Assembly: GCF_024494565.1 (NCBI RefSeq)
Contig: NZ_JANHDN010000003.1
Coordinates: 434,001-498,000, forward strand
From: Halorubrum rutilum
Lineage (GTDB): Archaea > Halobacteriota > Halobacteria > Halobacteriales > Haloferacaceae
Reading direction: 5' to 3'
DNA: 64,000 bases
The position numbers were made by a program, and so were the translations under genes. Shown piece by piece: positions 36,039-43,599 of the stretch (its first letter is position 1; the number at the start of each line of letters is the position of its first letter). The notes under the pieces were generated by a model that was given only the letters and a program-made list of their open reading frames with translations, was not told the DNA's origin and did no database searches.

Positions 36039-37146
36039 CGTTGAATTCCCTCTTCCGGCCTCGTGCCGGTCACGGCTCGCTACGTGCGTCGAACGTATAG
36101 CTCGTTCGCCGACCGGCCGCCGGCTGCGGCGATCACGAACAACAATACGGCCGCCGGGCGGGAGATGAGCAACCCACTCCAAAACGGATACAGTAGCGCG
36201 GGAGCGCTACTCTCAGGCAACCAGCAAAAGCGAGTGAGTAACGAGGAGTATAGCACGTTCGTATTAGGCTTGTAACTTCGATAAACACGAGCCTATCAGT
36301 ATCCATACACTGACTTTCGCTTCCGCGCGAACGTCAAGAGACACTAGTACGCAGGCCACAATACCGGCGACTGTAACAGAATTCGGTCGATGCCAGCATC
36401 GGTGATCTGCGATCAGTTTACTGTGAGAATTCCCCGCGAAATCGGCGCTTCGTGGGAAAATCCACCGATACTGGGAGAGAGTTCCCGTCCGCAACATACC
36501 TGCGTGAAATAAGTGACACTACTGGGCATCTCGCAGCAAGAAGCAACAACGCAGTAGAGAGGATGACACTCACGGAATCGAGTGGGAGAACCTCACAGAA
36601 AACCACCAGACGGCGTGGCAGCCATCCGTTTCCTCACCAACACGCATGGTGGCACCACACCAAACAAAGTAAGAGGAACTATCGCGTATCTGAACAGACG
36701 GATCGCCGTCACCACCCCCACGGTATCGGGTGTGATCCGGTAGTACGGCATTATCTTATCATTAAACGAATATACATCAGACGGCGCTCACTACGACTCA
36801 CTCCCGGGTGGTGACACACCGAAACACTCGTTGATGGGCGCATTCAGCCGGATCACACGGTCTCGTCTGCCGGCTGTATAACACGTCACCACAACCACTG
36901 AGCCACTAAGTGGCCGGCTCAGATTGGTTTTCACCCGTTCTCCACAGAAGTATTGCGGCCGGCAGCATTCCTGAAACACATAGAGACCACCATGCTAACA
37001 TACCAGCAAATACCCCCACCAGCCGTGAGGAGAGGACTTCCTGCCTCTGTGTCGCTTGCAGGTTCAGAGATTTGCACAGGGTGTGTCGCCTCGATAGGCA
37101 TTGGAACTGAATTTGCTACGGTGGAAGACAGTGTTGGCGTGGTCGA
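36039..37146. other. Lower-GC region without a supported gene
   Basis: About 1.1 kb of clearly lower GC than its surroundings. Frames on both strands are short and have no recognisable motif. Visible structure: a TATA-like CTATACG near 36096 that may drive the signal peptidase gene, a perfect 8-4-8 hairpin at 36192-36211, and a 10-bp inverted repeat TGTGATCCGG (36731-36740) with its complement at 36848-36857. A frame at 36986-37153 could encode a 55-residue peptide but I cannot support it. The stretch looks like decayed accessory DNA. Confidence 0.5.
36192..36211. repeat. Perfect 8-4-8 hairpin
   Basis: AGTAGCGC and GCGCTACT flank GGGA. It lies about 155 bp upstream of the signal peptidase start. 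It could be a terminator for an erased gene or a regulatory hairpin; nothing in the sequence decides between these. Confidence 0.4.
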
Positions 37147-37491
37147 TCACTGAGTCGACGCCGATCCAGTGATCTCGATAGCCGGTGGTTCGATTGTTAC
37201 TGCAGACGCTCGTTGATCAAGGAGTGCTTCGAACCGGTCGCGATCAGTTTCATAGATCGATTGGTGCTGGACGGCGACGACCCCACGGGGTGTGATCTGA
37301 TACAATCCCGAATGCTCGTTTGGCCCAATACGCTGGATTAGATCCGCGTCTGCAAGCGCCGGAAGTCGGGTGTTCACGTAGTTACGATCTTTCTCAATAC
37401 GAACTGCAAGGTTTGACGCTGTATCTCGATATCCGTCGGCCAGTGCAGCAAGCAACTGGAAGTCTGTCGGTTGCACAAGCCGTGTCTGCAT
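37147..37491 (-). CDS. Winged-helix transcriptional regulator (phiH1-repressor-like)
   Basis: The 114-residue protein has a single winged-helix domain: LLAALADGYRDTASNLAVRI, then the recognition-helix region DRNYVNTRLPALADADLI, and a wing GLYQITPRGVVAV. This pattern resembles the haloarchaeal phage phiH1 repressor/MarR-like small regulators, which are frequent in integrated elements. The C-terminal 35 residues may mediate dimerisation. It lies in low-GC DNA, consistent with acquisition by transfer. Confidence 0.72.
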   Translation of the reverse strand: MQTRLVQPTDFQLLAALADGYRDTASNLAVRIEKDRNYVNTRLPALADADLIQRIGPNEHSGLYQITPRGVVAVQHQSIYETDRDRFEALLDQRASAVTIEPPAIEITGSASTQ

Positions 37492-37773
37492 ATGAGAGAC
37501 AATATACTATACCAATATAGGATCACTGTTTTGAGAGGGTATTCAGAGAAACTGGTTCGTTGCGAAGACACACTGGTATCACGAGTGTCTGCCAGTACTC
37601 GATTGGCATGAGTAGTAGGTAGAGAACTGCACCGATTTATACGAGACAGATGGCCGTATTGAAATTAGAGCATAGTATAAATAATCTGTGCTCATCTGCA
37701 GTCTAATTCATCATTATCCCGGGAACAGATGTCAATAGCGGCGCTTATTCACCTTCCTCATTAGCTCCTTACT
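37492..37773. other. AT-rich intergenic region
   Basis: About 280 bp of AT-rich sequence between divergent genes: the winged-helix regulator at left and the DUF457-like membrane protein at right. It presumably carries both promoters; TATA-like sequences occur near 37505-37515 and 37675-37683. I see no gene in it. Confidence 0.4.
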
Positions 37774-38355
37774 GTGCTACCGCTGGGTCATTTCGCCTTT
37801 GCATATCTCTGGTACGCAGTCTATGCGGCCGTTGGGACACGCCAGCTCCCAGTGCGTCTCGCGTTGGTCCCGCTTGCAATTGGGAGCCAGTTTTCGGGTC
37901 TGCTTGATAAACCGCTAGCATATCTTGACGTGCTCACCTATGGCCGCTCGTTCGCACACTCTGTGTTCACGTTCGCAGTTTGTACACTTACCGTCTGGTG
38001 GGTTACGATGCGTCTTCGCGGCCGTTGGACGACAGAGTCACCGTCCGAGCAGCTCCGAGTCGTAATTCCGCCAGCATTTGCTCTCGGGTATCTGAGTCAT
38101 CTTCTCGGCGACACCTATCGTTTTCTCTTTATAGGTGATTTCTGGGCCGCACGCTTTCTGTTGTATCCGCTGTTTCCCGTCTCGGAATCGCCTGCTGATG
38201 ATATCTCTCCATGGATCCGGTTGTTCCAAATTTATCAGGAGATGGAATCGCACCCACAGTTGATTCTTATCATTCTCGCACTTGTTGTGTTTGTGGGCCT
38301 ACAACTCCGTTACTACCTATCTCAAAAAGGGAGTCCCTCAGTAATCAAATCATAG
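37774..38355 (+). CDS. YdjM/DUF457-like membrane protein (putative metal-dependent hydrolase)
   Basis: Starting at GTG 37774 the 193-residue product has four or five membrane segments and His/Asp positions typical of the LexA-binding YdjM family: LPLGHFAFAYLW, FSGLLDKPLAYL, SFAHSVFTF and YLSHLLGDTYRF. These may bind metal at the membrane. GC content is far below the chromosomal level and codon use differs, which suggests recent acquisition. No partner gene is evident. Confidence 0.72.
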   Translation: MLPLGHFAFAYLWYAVYAAVGTRQLPVRLALVPLAIGSQFSGLLDKPLAYLDVLTYGRSFAHSVFTFAVCTLTVWWVTMRLRGRWTTESPSEQLRVVIPPAFALGYLSHLLGDTYRFLFIGDFWAARFLLYPLFPVSESPADDISPWIRLFQIYQEMESHPQLILIILALVVFVGLQLRYYLSQKGSPSVIKS

Positions 38356-38483
38356 ATTTGACGGGTCAGTCAGTCGTTGATCCGCGGACAATTGTAGTAG
38401 AACGGCGCACACAAGGAGTCGTAGCGGGCGGGCGGCCACAACGTGTTGTTTAGCGGATTGCACGCAAACTCATCGCCCTGACA

Positions 38484-38717
38484 TCAAACCACTTCGATCT
38501 CCCGCCATTCGTTCCGCTCCGGCCGCTGCACCCGAAACCCCCACGTCTCGTCGTCTCGACGCCGCATCTCGACCACGCCGTCGAACAGCGGGACGAACTG
38601 CTCAACCGTCGTCTCGTCGTGCGCACCGGGGTCGATCGTCGCCGCCACGGGTCACTCCTCGCCGGTCGCTCGCTGGGCGAGAACATACAGGAACTGGAAC
38701 ACCTCCGAGGCGGACGC
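38484..38717 (-). pseudogene. 3' part of an IS-split gene (DUF7504-like RecA-fold family)
   Basis: Reading from 38717, the frame encodes ASASEVFQFLYVLAQRATGEE, then an in-frame TGA (38652-38654), then a further 55 codons containing FVPLFDGVVEMRRRDD and ending EWREIEVV. It continues exactly in frame from the 5' part at 40191-40562 once the 1473-bp element between them is removed. The C-terminal wording matches haloarchaeal DUF7504 proteins. The extra TGA indicates decay after the insertion. Confidence 0.75.
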
Positions 38718-38734
38718 GTGAACGCACCCCGGGA

Positions 38735-39970
38735 TCAAGCCCCGGGGCTTCCTGCTTCAACGACGCGCTTTGCATCCACAACCTCTCGGTGAGGGGTGAA
38801 CGTAGGGAGCGCAGTCTGCACAGGCGTTGATTCGGACAGTCCCCGCCCTAACTGCTTCAGCCCTCGATTACGTACGTTTTTCGCCGCATTCAGATCCCGA
38901 TCATCCGTATGTCCACACGCCGGACACGAGTGCTCTCGTACCCAGATCGGTTTTGCCGTCTCGACACCGCACCACGCGCACTCTTTCGTCGTCCCTCCCG
39001 GCTCCACTAGCTCAACATGCGTTCCGTGAAGCTCGCTTTTGTATTCCAGCAACCGGATGAACCGTGACCACGCGACATCCTGTTTGTTCTTCGCGTTCTG
39101 GCTGGTTTCCAACATTGACTTCACGTCCAAGTCTTCGACTGCCACAACATCATACTCTTCGACGAGCCACGTCGTCAACTTGTGCTGGTAGTCTAGCACC
39201 TTCCGCTTAATTGCGCGTTTCGCCTTCGCGACCTTCTGGCGCTGGTTCTCCCAGTTGGCCGAGCCATGTTCCTTCCTATCGAGCTTCCGCTGTTCGCGCG
39301 CGTAGCGGTCGTACTCGTCGGACAAATCGAGTCGTTCCACCGAGAGGTTCTCTGAGGTGTGGATGTAACTGATGATGCCAAGGTCTACACCGACACAGTC
39401 CTCAGGTCCGATCTCACTCAGTGACGGTTTGTCAGGCGTATTGTCCACAGTGGTCACGAGTGAGACGTACCACTCACCTGTCTTCTCCTTTTTTAGAATG
39501 ACCCTGTCAATATCAGCTGCCGCCGGGACTGAGCGGTCAGTGCGAATCTTGAACCAGCCAATCTTTTCGAGTCGGAACCGTACGAACCGGTCGTCGCCCG
39601 TGTTGTGATCCACGTTGAAACGACTGGACTGATTGTACGATACCGACCGAAATTCACCAGCACCTTGCCAATTCAACTCTCCGACCTTGTAACCCTCATC
39701 TTGGCGGTCTTGGAGGTTGTCGAGGTCTTTGTGAATTTGGCTGATAGCCTGTTGAGCGGCGTGTTGTGATGGCTCTGAGAATGTCGGCCATCTGTCTGTC
39801 CAGCCTGTGAGTTTGTTATGCTGGTCATATTCAGATGGTCGATTGTTGGAGTCACTGTAGTAGTCTCGGACAGCATGGTTGCGGATCTGTCGGAGAATGT
39901 CGATGTGTCTCCACGCTTCGCTGGCCACGTCGTCAGGTAGGTACGCACGGAAGCGAAGCGTGTGTTTCAT
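38735..39970 (-). CDS. tnpB: TnpB, RNA-guided nuclease family (complete catalytic set)
   Basis: This 411-residue protein starts MKHTLRFRAYLPDD. It keeps RuvC-I VGVDLGIISYIH, RuvC-II VVAVEDLDVKSML with Glu, the zinc finger CAWCG...CPACG and RuvC-III DDRDLNAAKNV with Asp. It therefore looks nuclease-competent. The gene ends inside the element's right-end hairpin, so a guide RNA would extend from its 3' end into flanking target sequence. Nine bases separate it from the AbrB-like gene upstream. Confidence 0.92.
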   Translation of the reverse strand: MKHTLRFRAYLPDDVASEAWRHIDILRQIRNHAVRDYYSDSNNRPSEYDQHNKLTGWTDRWPTFSEPSQHAAQQAISQIHKDLDNLQDRQDEGYKVGELNWQGAGEFRSVSYNQSSRFNVDHNTGDDRFVRFRLEKIGWFKIRTDRSVPAAADIDRVILKKEKTGEWYVSLVTTVDNTPDKPSLSEIGPEDCVGVDLGIISYIHTSENLSVERLDLSDEYDRYAREQRKLDRKEHGSANWENQRQKVAKAKRAIKRKVLDYQHKLTTWLVEEYDVVAVEDLDVKSMLETSQNAKNKQDVAWSRFIRLLEYKSELHGTHVELVEPGGTTKECAWCGVETAKPIWVREHSCPACGHTDDRDLNAAKNVRNRGLKQLGRGLSESTPVQTALPTFTPHREVVDAKRVVEAGSPGA

Positions 39971-39979
39971 TCAGATTTT

Positions 39980-40108
39980 TTAGTCAAGTTTCACTACAGT
40001 GAGCTCCAACTGGTCACCTTCCTCAAGATCAAGTCCGTCTCGAACCTCTTCTGGGATCGTAACAACACCTCGTTGTCGCATTTTCGGGTAGCACTTCATC
40101 TGACTCAT
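39980..40108 (-). CDS. AbrB-like swapped-hairpin protein (42 aa) encoded inside the TnpB element
   Basis: The frame starts ATG 40108 and ends TAA at 39980, giving MSQMKCYPKMRQRGVVTIPE and then VRDGLDLEEGDQLELT. This is a complete AbrB/MazE-type DNA-binding fold with the expected G-V-V-T-I-P-E-E-V-R-D segment, and no toxin-binding tail. A TATA-like sequence (minus strand GTATTATAAT) and a palindrome directly abut the start codon, suggesting autoregulation. It is placed like a regulator of the following tnpB, 9 bp away. Confidence 0.75.
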   Translation of the reverse strand: MSQMKCYPKMRQRGVVTIPEEVRDGLDLEEGDQLELTVVKLD

Positions 40109-40123
40109 ACTGATTCAATCAGT
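40109..40123 (-). promoter_or_regulatory. Perfect palindrome between TATA and the AbrB-like start
   Basis: ACTGATTCAATCAGT is a 7-1-7 palindrome ending at the base before the ATG at 40108. A TATA-like ATTATAATAC (plus strand 40131-40140) lies about 25 bp from the start codon. A dimeric AbrB-like protein bound here would block transcription initiation of its own gene and tnpB. Confidence 0.6.
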
Positions 40124-40190
40124 ACTAGACATTATAATACTGTCGGCTTTAACCCCGAGGTCAAGCTCCGGGGCAGTCGCCTTGACCCCT

Positions 40191-40562
40191 GTACATCAAC
40201 AGCGGCGAGACGGTCGTCACGCCGACCGCGAGCGCGTCCTCGTCGCGGTCCTCGGCCAGATCGACGAACGTCGTCCCGATGGACGTGAGGTTCCCCGGGT
40301 CCTGCGCGTATCCCGTCGCGTCGCCCCCGTCGCCCGCTCGGCCGACGGCGTTCGCCACGCAGTCGACCACGACCGGCTCCGCCGGGTCGCCGTCGACGGT
40401 CCGCCGGTGAGCGTCTCGCACGCGGGAGGCGGGCTGCCGGGTCGACACCAGGACCGGCCTGCCCGGTCGCGCCGCCAACAGCCGGTGGAACAGCCGTCGG
40501 CGACCGGAGAACGCCGGACCAACGATCAGTACGTCGTCAAGATCGCGACCGGGGAGGGACAT
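40191..40562 (-). pseudogene. 5' part of an IS-split gene (DUF7504-like RecA-fold family)
   Basis: The start ATG 40562 gives MSLPGRDLDDVLIVGPAFSG, a P-loop-like beginning whose Lys is absent (GPAFSGRRR). It ends with VTTVSPLLMY at codon 124, where the IS element begins. Joined to 38484-38717 it makes a 202-codon gene. DUF7504 proteins are haloarchaeal RecA-superfamily relatives often found with signalling genes; exact function is unknown. A TATA-like AATTAAG lies about 40 bp upstream. Confidence 0.78.
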
Positions 40563-40630
40563 CAACGGAAACGAATTAAGTATCAGACAATTAAGCCTTC
40601 CGGCGGTCGCCGCGCCGGTCAGCATAATAC

Positions 40631-42083
40631 AAGGTGGAGCCTCCGACCTCAAGGAGTGAGCGAAACGAGCGAGTAGGTCGGGGAGGAAACCGACCCGGCA
40701 CTACACCAGCCACGTTCGATTGTCGGCTGACTCCTCACTGAATCGTTACTAATATAAAAACGAGAGTATACATCTGAAGTACGGATGGAGGTCCGCCGCA
40801 CCATCCCTGTCAAGCTTAATGTGGCCGACAGCGACGCTGACCTCCTCCATGAAACCATCTCCGAGTTTCTGTGGGCCGCCAACTACGTCGTCGACCACGC
40901 CTGGCAAGGCGAGTATAAAACGACGAGCAAAGCCGAACTCCAACGTGAAACCTACGACGATGTGCGGGCTGAGACACGGTTACAAGCGAATCTCGTCCAG
41001 AACGCTCGCAACAAGGCTGCCGACGCCGTTCAAAGCGTCGTCGCCCGCTGGAAACAGGGCGATTACGCGGGAAAGCCGCGCTTCACTGCCTCAACTCTCG
41101 TCTACGACAAGCGGTGTGCGACGTTCAACGACGACCACGCGACGCTCGCAACCGTCGAAGGCCGCATCACCGCCGAGTACATCCTTCCGGACGATAACCG
41201 CGAGACGCCCCACTCGGAGTACCTGTTCAACGAAGATTACGACGTAACGGGTGCGGAACTCCACTACCACGACGGCGAGTTCTACCTTCACGTCCGCACA
41301 AAGGCGGACGTAGAGTCCGAGACTGCCGATGAAGGTGACGCCGAGCACAGCACAGTCCTCGGCGTTGACCTCGGCATCGAAAACGTCGCCGTCACCTCGA
41401 CGGGCACGTTCTAGAACGGGTCGGAGTTGAACCACTGGCACCGCGAGTTCGAGAAGCGACGCGGGTCGCTCCACCAGCGCGGGACGCGGGCCGCTCACGA
41501 AACCATCCAGTCGGTCGGACAGACCGAGACGGGGCGGTACGATCACTTCTTCCACACCGTCTCGAAAGAACTCGTCGCAGAAGCCGTCGAACACGACTGT
41601 GACGTGATCGCGTTCGAAAACCTGAGCGGAATTCGTGAGCGGATGCCGAACGCCAAGAAGTTCCACGCGTGGGCGTTCCGACGCCTGTTCGAGTACGTCG
41701 AGTACAAAGCCGAAGTCGTCGGCATTTCGGTCGAGCAGGTGAGTCCCGCCTACACCTCCCAGCGGTGTTCCAAGTGCGGGTTCACTCACGAAGACAACCG
41801 CCCCATCTCGAACGGACAGGACGTGTTTGAGTGTATTAAGTGCGGGTACTCACCCCATGCAGACTACAACGCGGCGAAGAACATCGGTTTGAAGCATCTC
41901 CGCTCGGCGCAAACGTCGTCGGGCGGAGGCGCGCCCGTAAACGTGCGCTTGAATCGCGGGACGTTGAACGTGAACGGTGATTACGAACCTGCCAGCGATG
42001 GCCAGAACGGGAGTCCACGCGAAAGCCCCACCCTCAACGAAGCGAACAGCGAAGCCGTGAGCGAGTAGGGCGGGGTAGTTTAC
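40631..42083 (+). mobile_element. IS605-type element with a tnpB pseudogene
   Basis: The left end follows ATAC at 40627-40630 and the right end is TTTAC near 42079-42083. Both ends resemble those of the neighbouring element (TAC at left, GTTCAC at right), so limits are approximate. It is 1.45 kb, has only tnpB, and lies 68 bp upstream of the split DUF7504-like gene, so two elements bracket that gene's 5' part. The tnpB inside is broken by a stop codon. Confidence 0.65.
40785..42068 (+). pseudogene. tnpB: tnpB interrupted by an in-frame TAG
   Basis: One continuous 427-codon frame is broken only by TAG at 41412-41414. The context [18 protein letters not shown] is where TnpB relatives usually have Trp, so a TGG to TAG change is likely. 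Upstream: RuvC-I GVDLGIENVAVT. Downstream: Ruv[16 protein letters not shown] with Glu, zinc finger CSKCG...CIKCG and Ruv[15 protein letters not shown] with Asp. Apart from the stop, the protein looks intact. Confidence 0.85.
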
Positions 42084-42118
42084 ACGCGTTTTTATATCTC
42101 GGGTCGCCACGGGTGGGT

Positions 42119-42268
42119 ATGGACGACCACTCTCACGACCCCGACCCGGACGAGCGCGTGACCGCACCCATGCAGTCGTTCGGCAACCGCGAGGTCGGCA
42201 TCGGCGCCGCCGTCACCCTCGTCGGCCTGCTGATCGCGTACGTCATTCCCTTCCTGTTCAGCTTCTGA
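42119..42268 (+). CDS. Small single-span membrane protein (49 aa, DUF7550-like)
   Basis: The product begins MDDHSHDPDPDERVTAPMQS and ends in one membrane segment (about residues 28-46). A TATA-like TTTTATAT lies 25 bp upstream of the ATG, the leaderless spacing, which supports it as real. The RVTAPMQSF motif recurs in small haloarchaeal membrane proteins labelled DUF7550. Function is unknown. It lies between the IS elements and the ABC ATPase gene. Confidence 0.75.
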   Translation: MDDHSHDPDPDERVTAPMQSFGNREVGIGAAVTLVGLLIAYVIPFLFSF

Positions 42269-42330
42269 GCGGCGACACGGGTCGCTCCCGAGTTTAAAAT
42301 ACACACGACGGACCACCGCCAGCCACCCGC

Positions 42331-43464
42331 TTATCGCGGATACCACGCCAGCGGGTGGTCGGCGGTGAGCTCCAGCGTGACCGGCTCGTCGAGGTCGAAC
42401 TCCTCGACGTGGTTGTGGAGGCAGTGGACGGCGCCGCCCGACTCCAGTTCGACCCGGTAGACGAAGGAGGGGCCGACGTACTGCCGCGAGACGATGACGC
42501 CGTCGGCCAGCTCGGGGCTCGCGGGCGTCGCCCGGAGGTCGTCCGGACGCACGAGCACGTCGACAGGCGCGCCGTCGTAGACCGTGTCGTACCCCTCCAG
42601 CGTGACCGCGTCGAACCGGCCGATCCCGGTCTCGACCTTCCCGTCGCGGAGCTCGCCTTCGAGGAACGACGCCCGCCCGAGGAAGGAGGCGACGAACTTC
42701 GACTCGGGGCGCTCGAACACCTGCTCGGGGCGCCCGACCTGCTCGATCCGGCCGTCGTTCATGACGGCGACGCGGTCGGAGATGGAGAGCGCCTCCTCCT
42801 GGTCGTGGGTGACGGAGACGGCGGTGACGCCGGCCTCCTTCAGGATCTGACGCACCTCCTCGCGCATCTCGACGCGGAGCCGGACGTCGAGGTTCGAGAA
42901 CGGCTCGTCCAGCAGCAGCACCTCGGGCTCGGGGGCGAGCGACCGGGCGAGCGCGACGCGCTGCTTCTGGCCGCCGGAGAGCTGATCGGGCGTCTTGTCG
43001 CCGTGGTCGGTCATCTCGACGAGCTCGAGCAGCTCGTCGACGCGCGCCTCGGTCGCCGACGCGTCGGCGTCGGAGAGCCCGAAGGCGATGTTCTCCCGGA
43101 CGGTGAGGTGCGGGAACAGCGCGAAGTTCTGGAAGACGATGCCGACGTCGCGCTGCTCCGGCGCGACGAACGCGCCGTCGCCGCCGGCGACGACCTCGTC
43201 GTCGAGGCGGATCTCGCCCTCGGTCGGCTCCTCCAGCCCGGCGATGGTGCGGAGCGTCGTCGTCTTCCCGCACCCGGAGGGGCCGAGGAAGGTGAGGAGC
43301 TCGCCCGGCTCGACGTCGAGCGAGACGCCGTCGACGGCGGTCTCGGGCCCGAACTCCTTGGTCACGTTCGACAGCGACAACACCGGGTCGGGCGACGGGT
43401 CCGCGGGCGACCCGCTCTCCGTGTCGCTCGACCGCTTCGTTCCGGGAGATTGCGTCTGAGCCAT
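42331..43464 (-). CDS. ABC transporter ATP-binding protein, FbpC-type (iron(III)-like)
   Basis: This 377-residue ATPase has Walker A GPSGCGKTTTLRT, the Q-loop IVFQNFALFPH, signature DQLSGGQKQRVALARS, Walker B VLLLDEPFSNLD and switch His VSVTHDQEEAL. A C-terminal regulatory TOBE domain (residues 250-377) follows. Closest are FbpC/PotA-type iron(III), sulfate or polyamine importers. Permease and binding-protein genes are absent next to it. The iron-box-like site at 43516-43531 favours iron transport. Confidence 0.85.
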   Translation of the reverse strand: MAQTQSPGTKRSSDTESGSPADPSPDPVLSLSNVTKEFGPETAVDGVSLDVEPGELLTFLGPSGCGKTTTLRTIAGLEEPTEGEIRLDDEVVAGGDGAFVAPEQRDVGIVFQNFALFPHLTVRENIAFGLSDADASATEARVDELLELVEMTDHGDKTPDQLSGGQKQRVALARSLAPEPEVLLLDEPFSNLDVRLRVEMREEVRQILKEAGVTAVSVTHDQEEALSISDRVAVMNDGRIEQVGRPEQVFERPESKFVASFLGRASFLEGELRDGKVETGIGRFDAVTLEGYDTVYDGAPVDVLVRPDDLRATPASPELADGVIVSRQYVGPSFVYRVELESGGAVHCLHNHVEEFDLDEPVTLELTADHPLAWYPR

Positions 43465-43515
43465 CGGTGGATCGGACGCCGGACGGACCGGCGTTCCGTG
43501 ATTGCTCCTACGTAT

Positions 43516-43531
43516 TTTAGGAATGCCTAAA
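43516..43531 (-). promoter_or_regulatory. Second iron-box-like palindrome, upstream of the FbpC-type ATPase
   Basis: TTTAGGAATGCCTAAA is symmetric in both TTTAGG and CCTAAA arms and extends to TTTTAGG...CCTAAAA (43515-43532). It lies 52-67 bp ahead of the ATPase start. A TATA-like TAAAATACG on the minus strand overlaps its proximal edge. The arrangement differs from the site at 10915-10930 by overlapping the TATA element rather than following it, but the half-sites are identical. Confidence 0.6.
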
Positions 43532-43599
43532 AGCGTGTCGCTCGGTTCGGGGCGGCGGGACCGACGGGAACGAAGGAGAGCGACGTTCGCGGTACCGCG

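Larger units (their letters stand above)
38718..40190 (-). mobile_element. IS605-type element with tnpB and an AbrB-like gene, inserted in a gene
   Basis: The limits are set by exact restoration of the split reading frame. The left end (40190, minus orientation) follows GTAC and has a CCCCGG...CGGGG stem. The right end (38718) finishes GTTCAC after a CCCCGGGG-type hairpin that contains the tnpB stop codon. The element is 1473 bp and carries no tnpA. It encodes a 42-residue AbrB-like protein followed by tnpB. No target duplication is present. Confidence 0.8.

Noticed and set aside
36452..36814. Possible 120-residue basic protein in the low-GC region
   Set aside because: The composition is random-looking (many His, Arg and Ser), the start is not preceded by a promoter and there is no recognisable motif.
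36986..37153. Possible 55-residue peptide MLTYQQIPPPAVRRG...
   Set aside because: It has no homology I know, no clear promoter, and lies in degenerate DNA.
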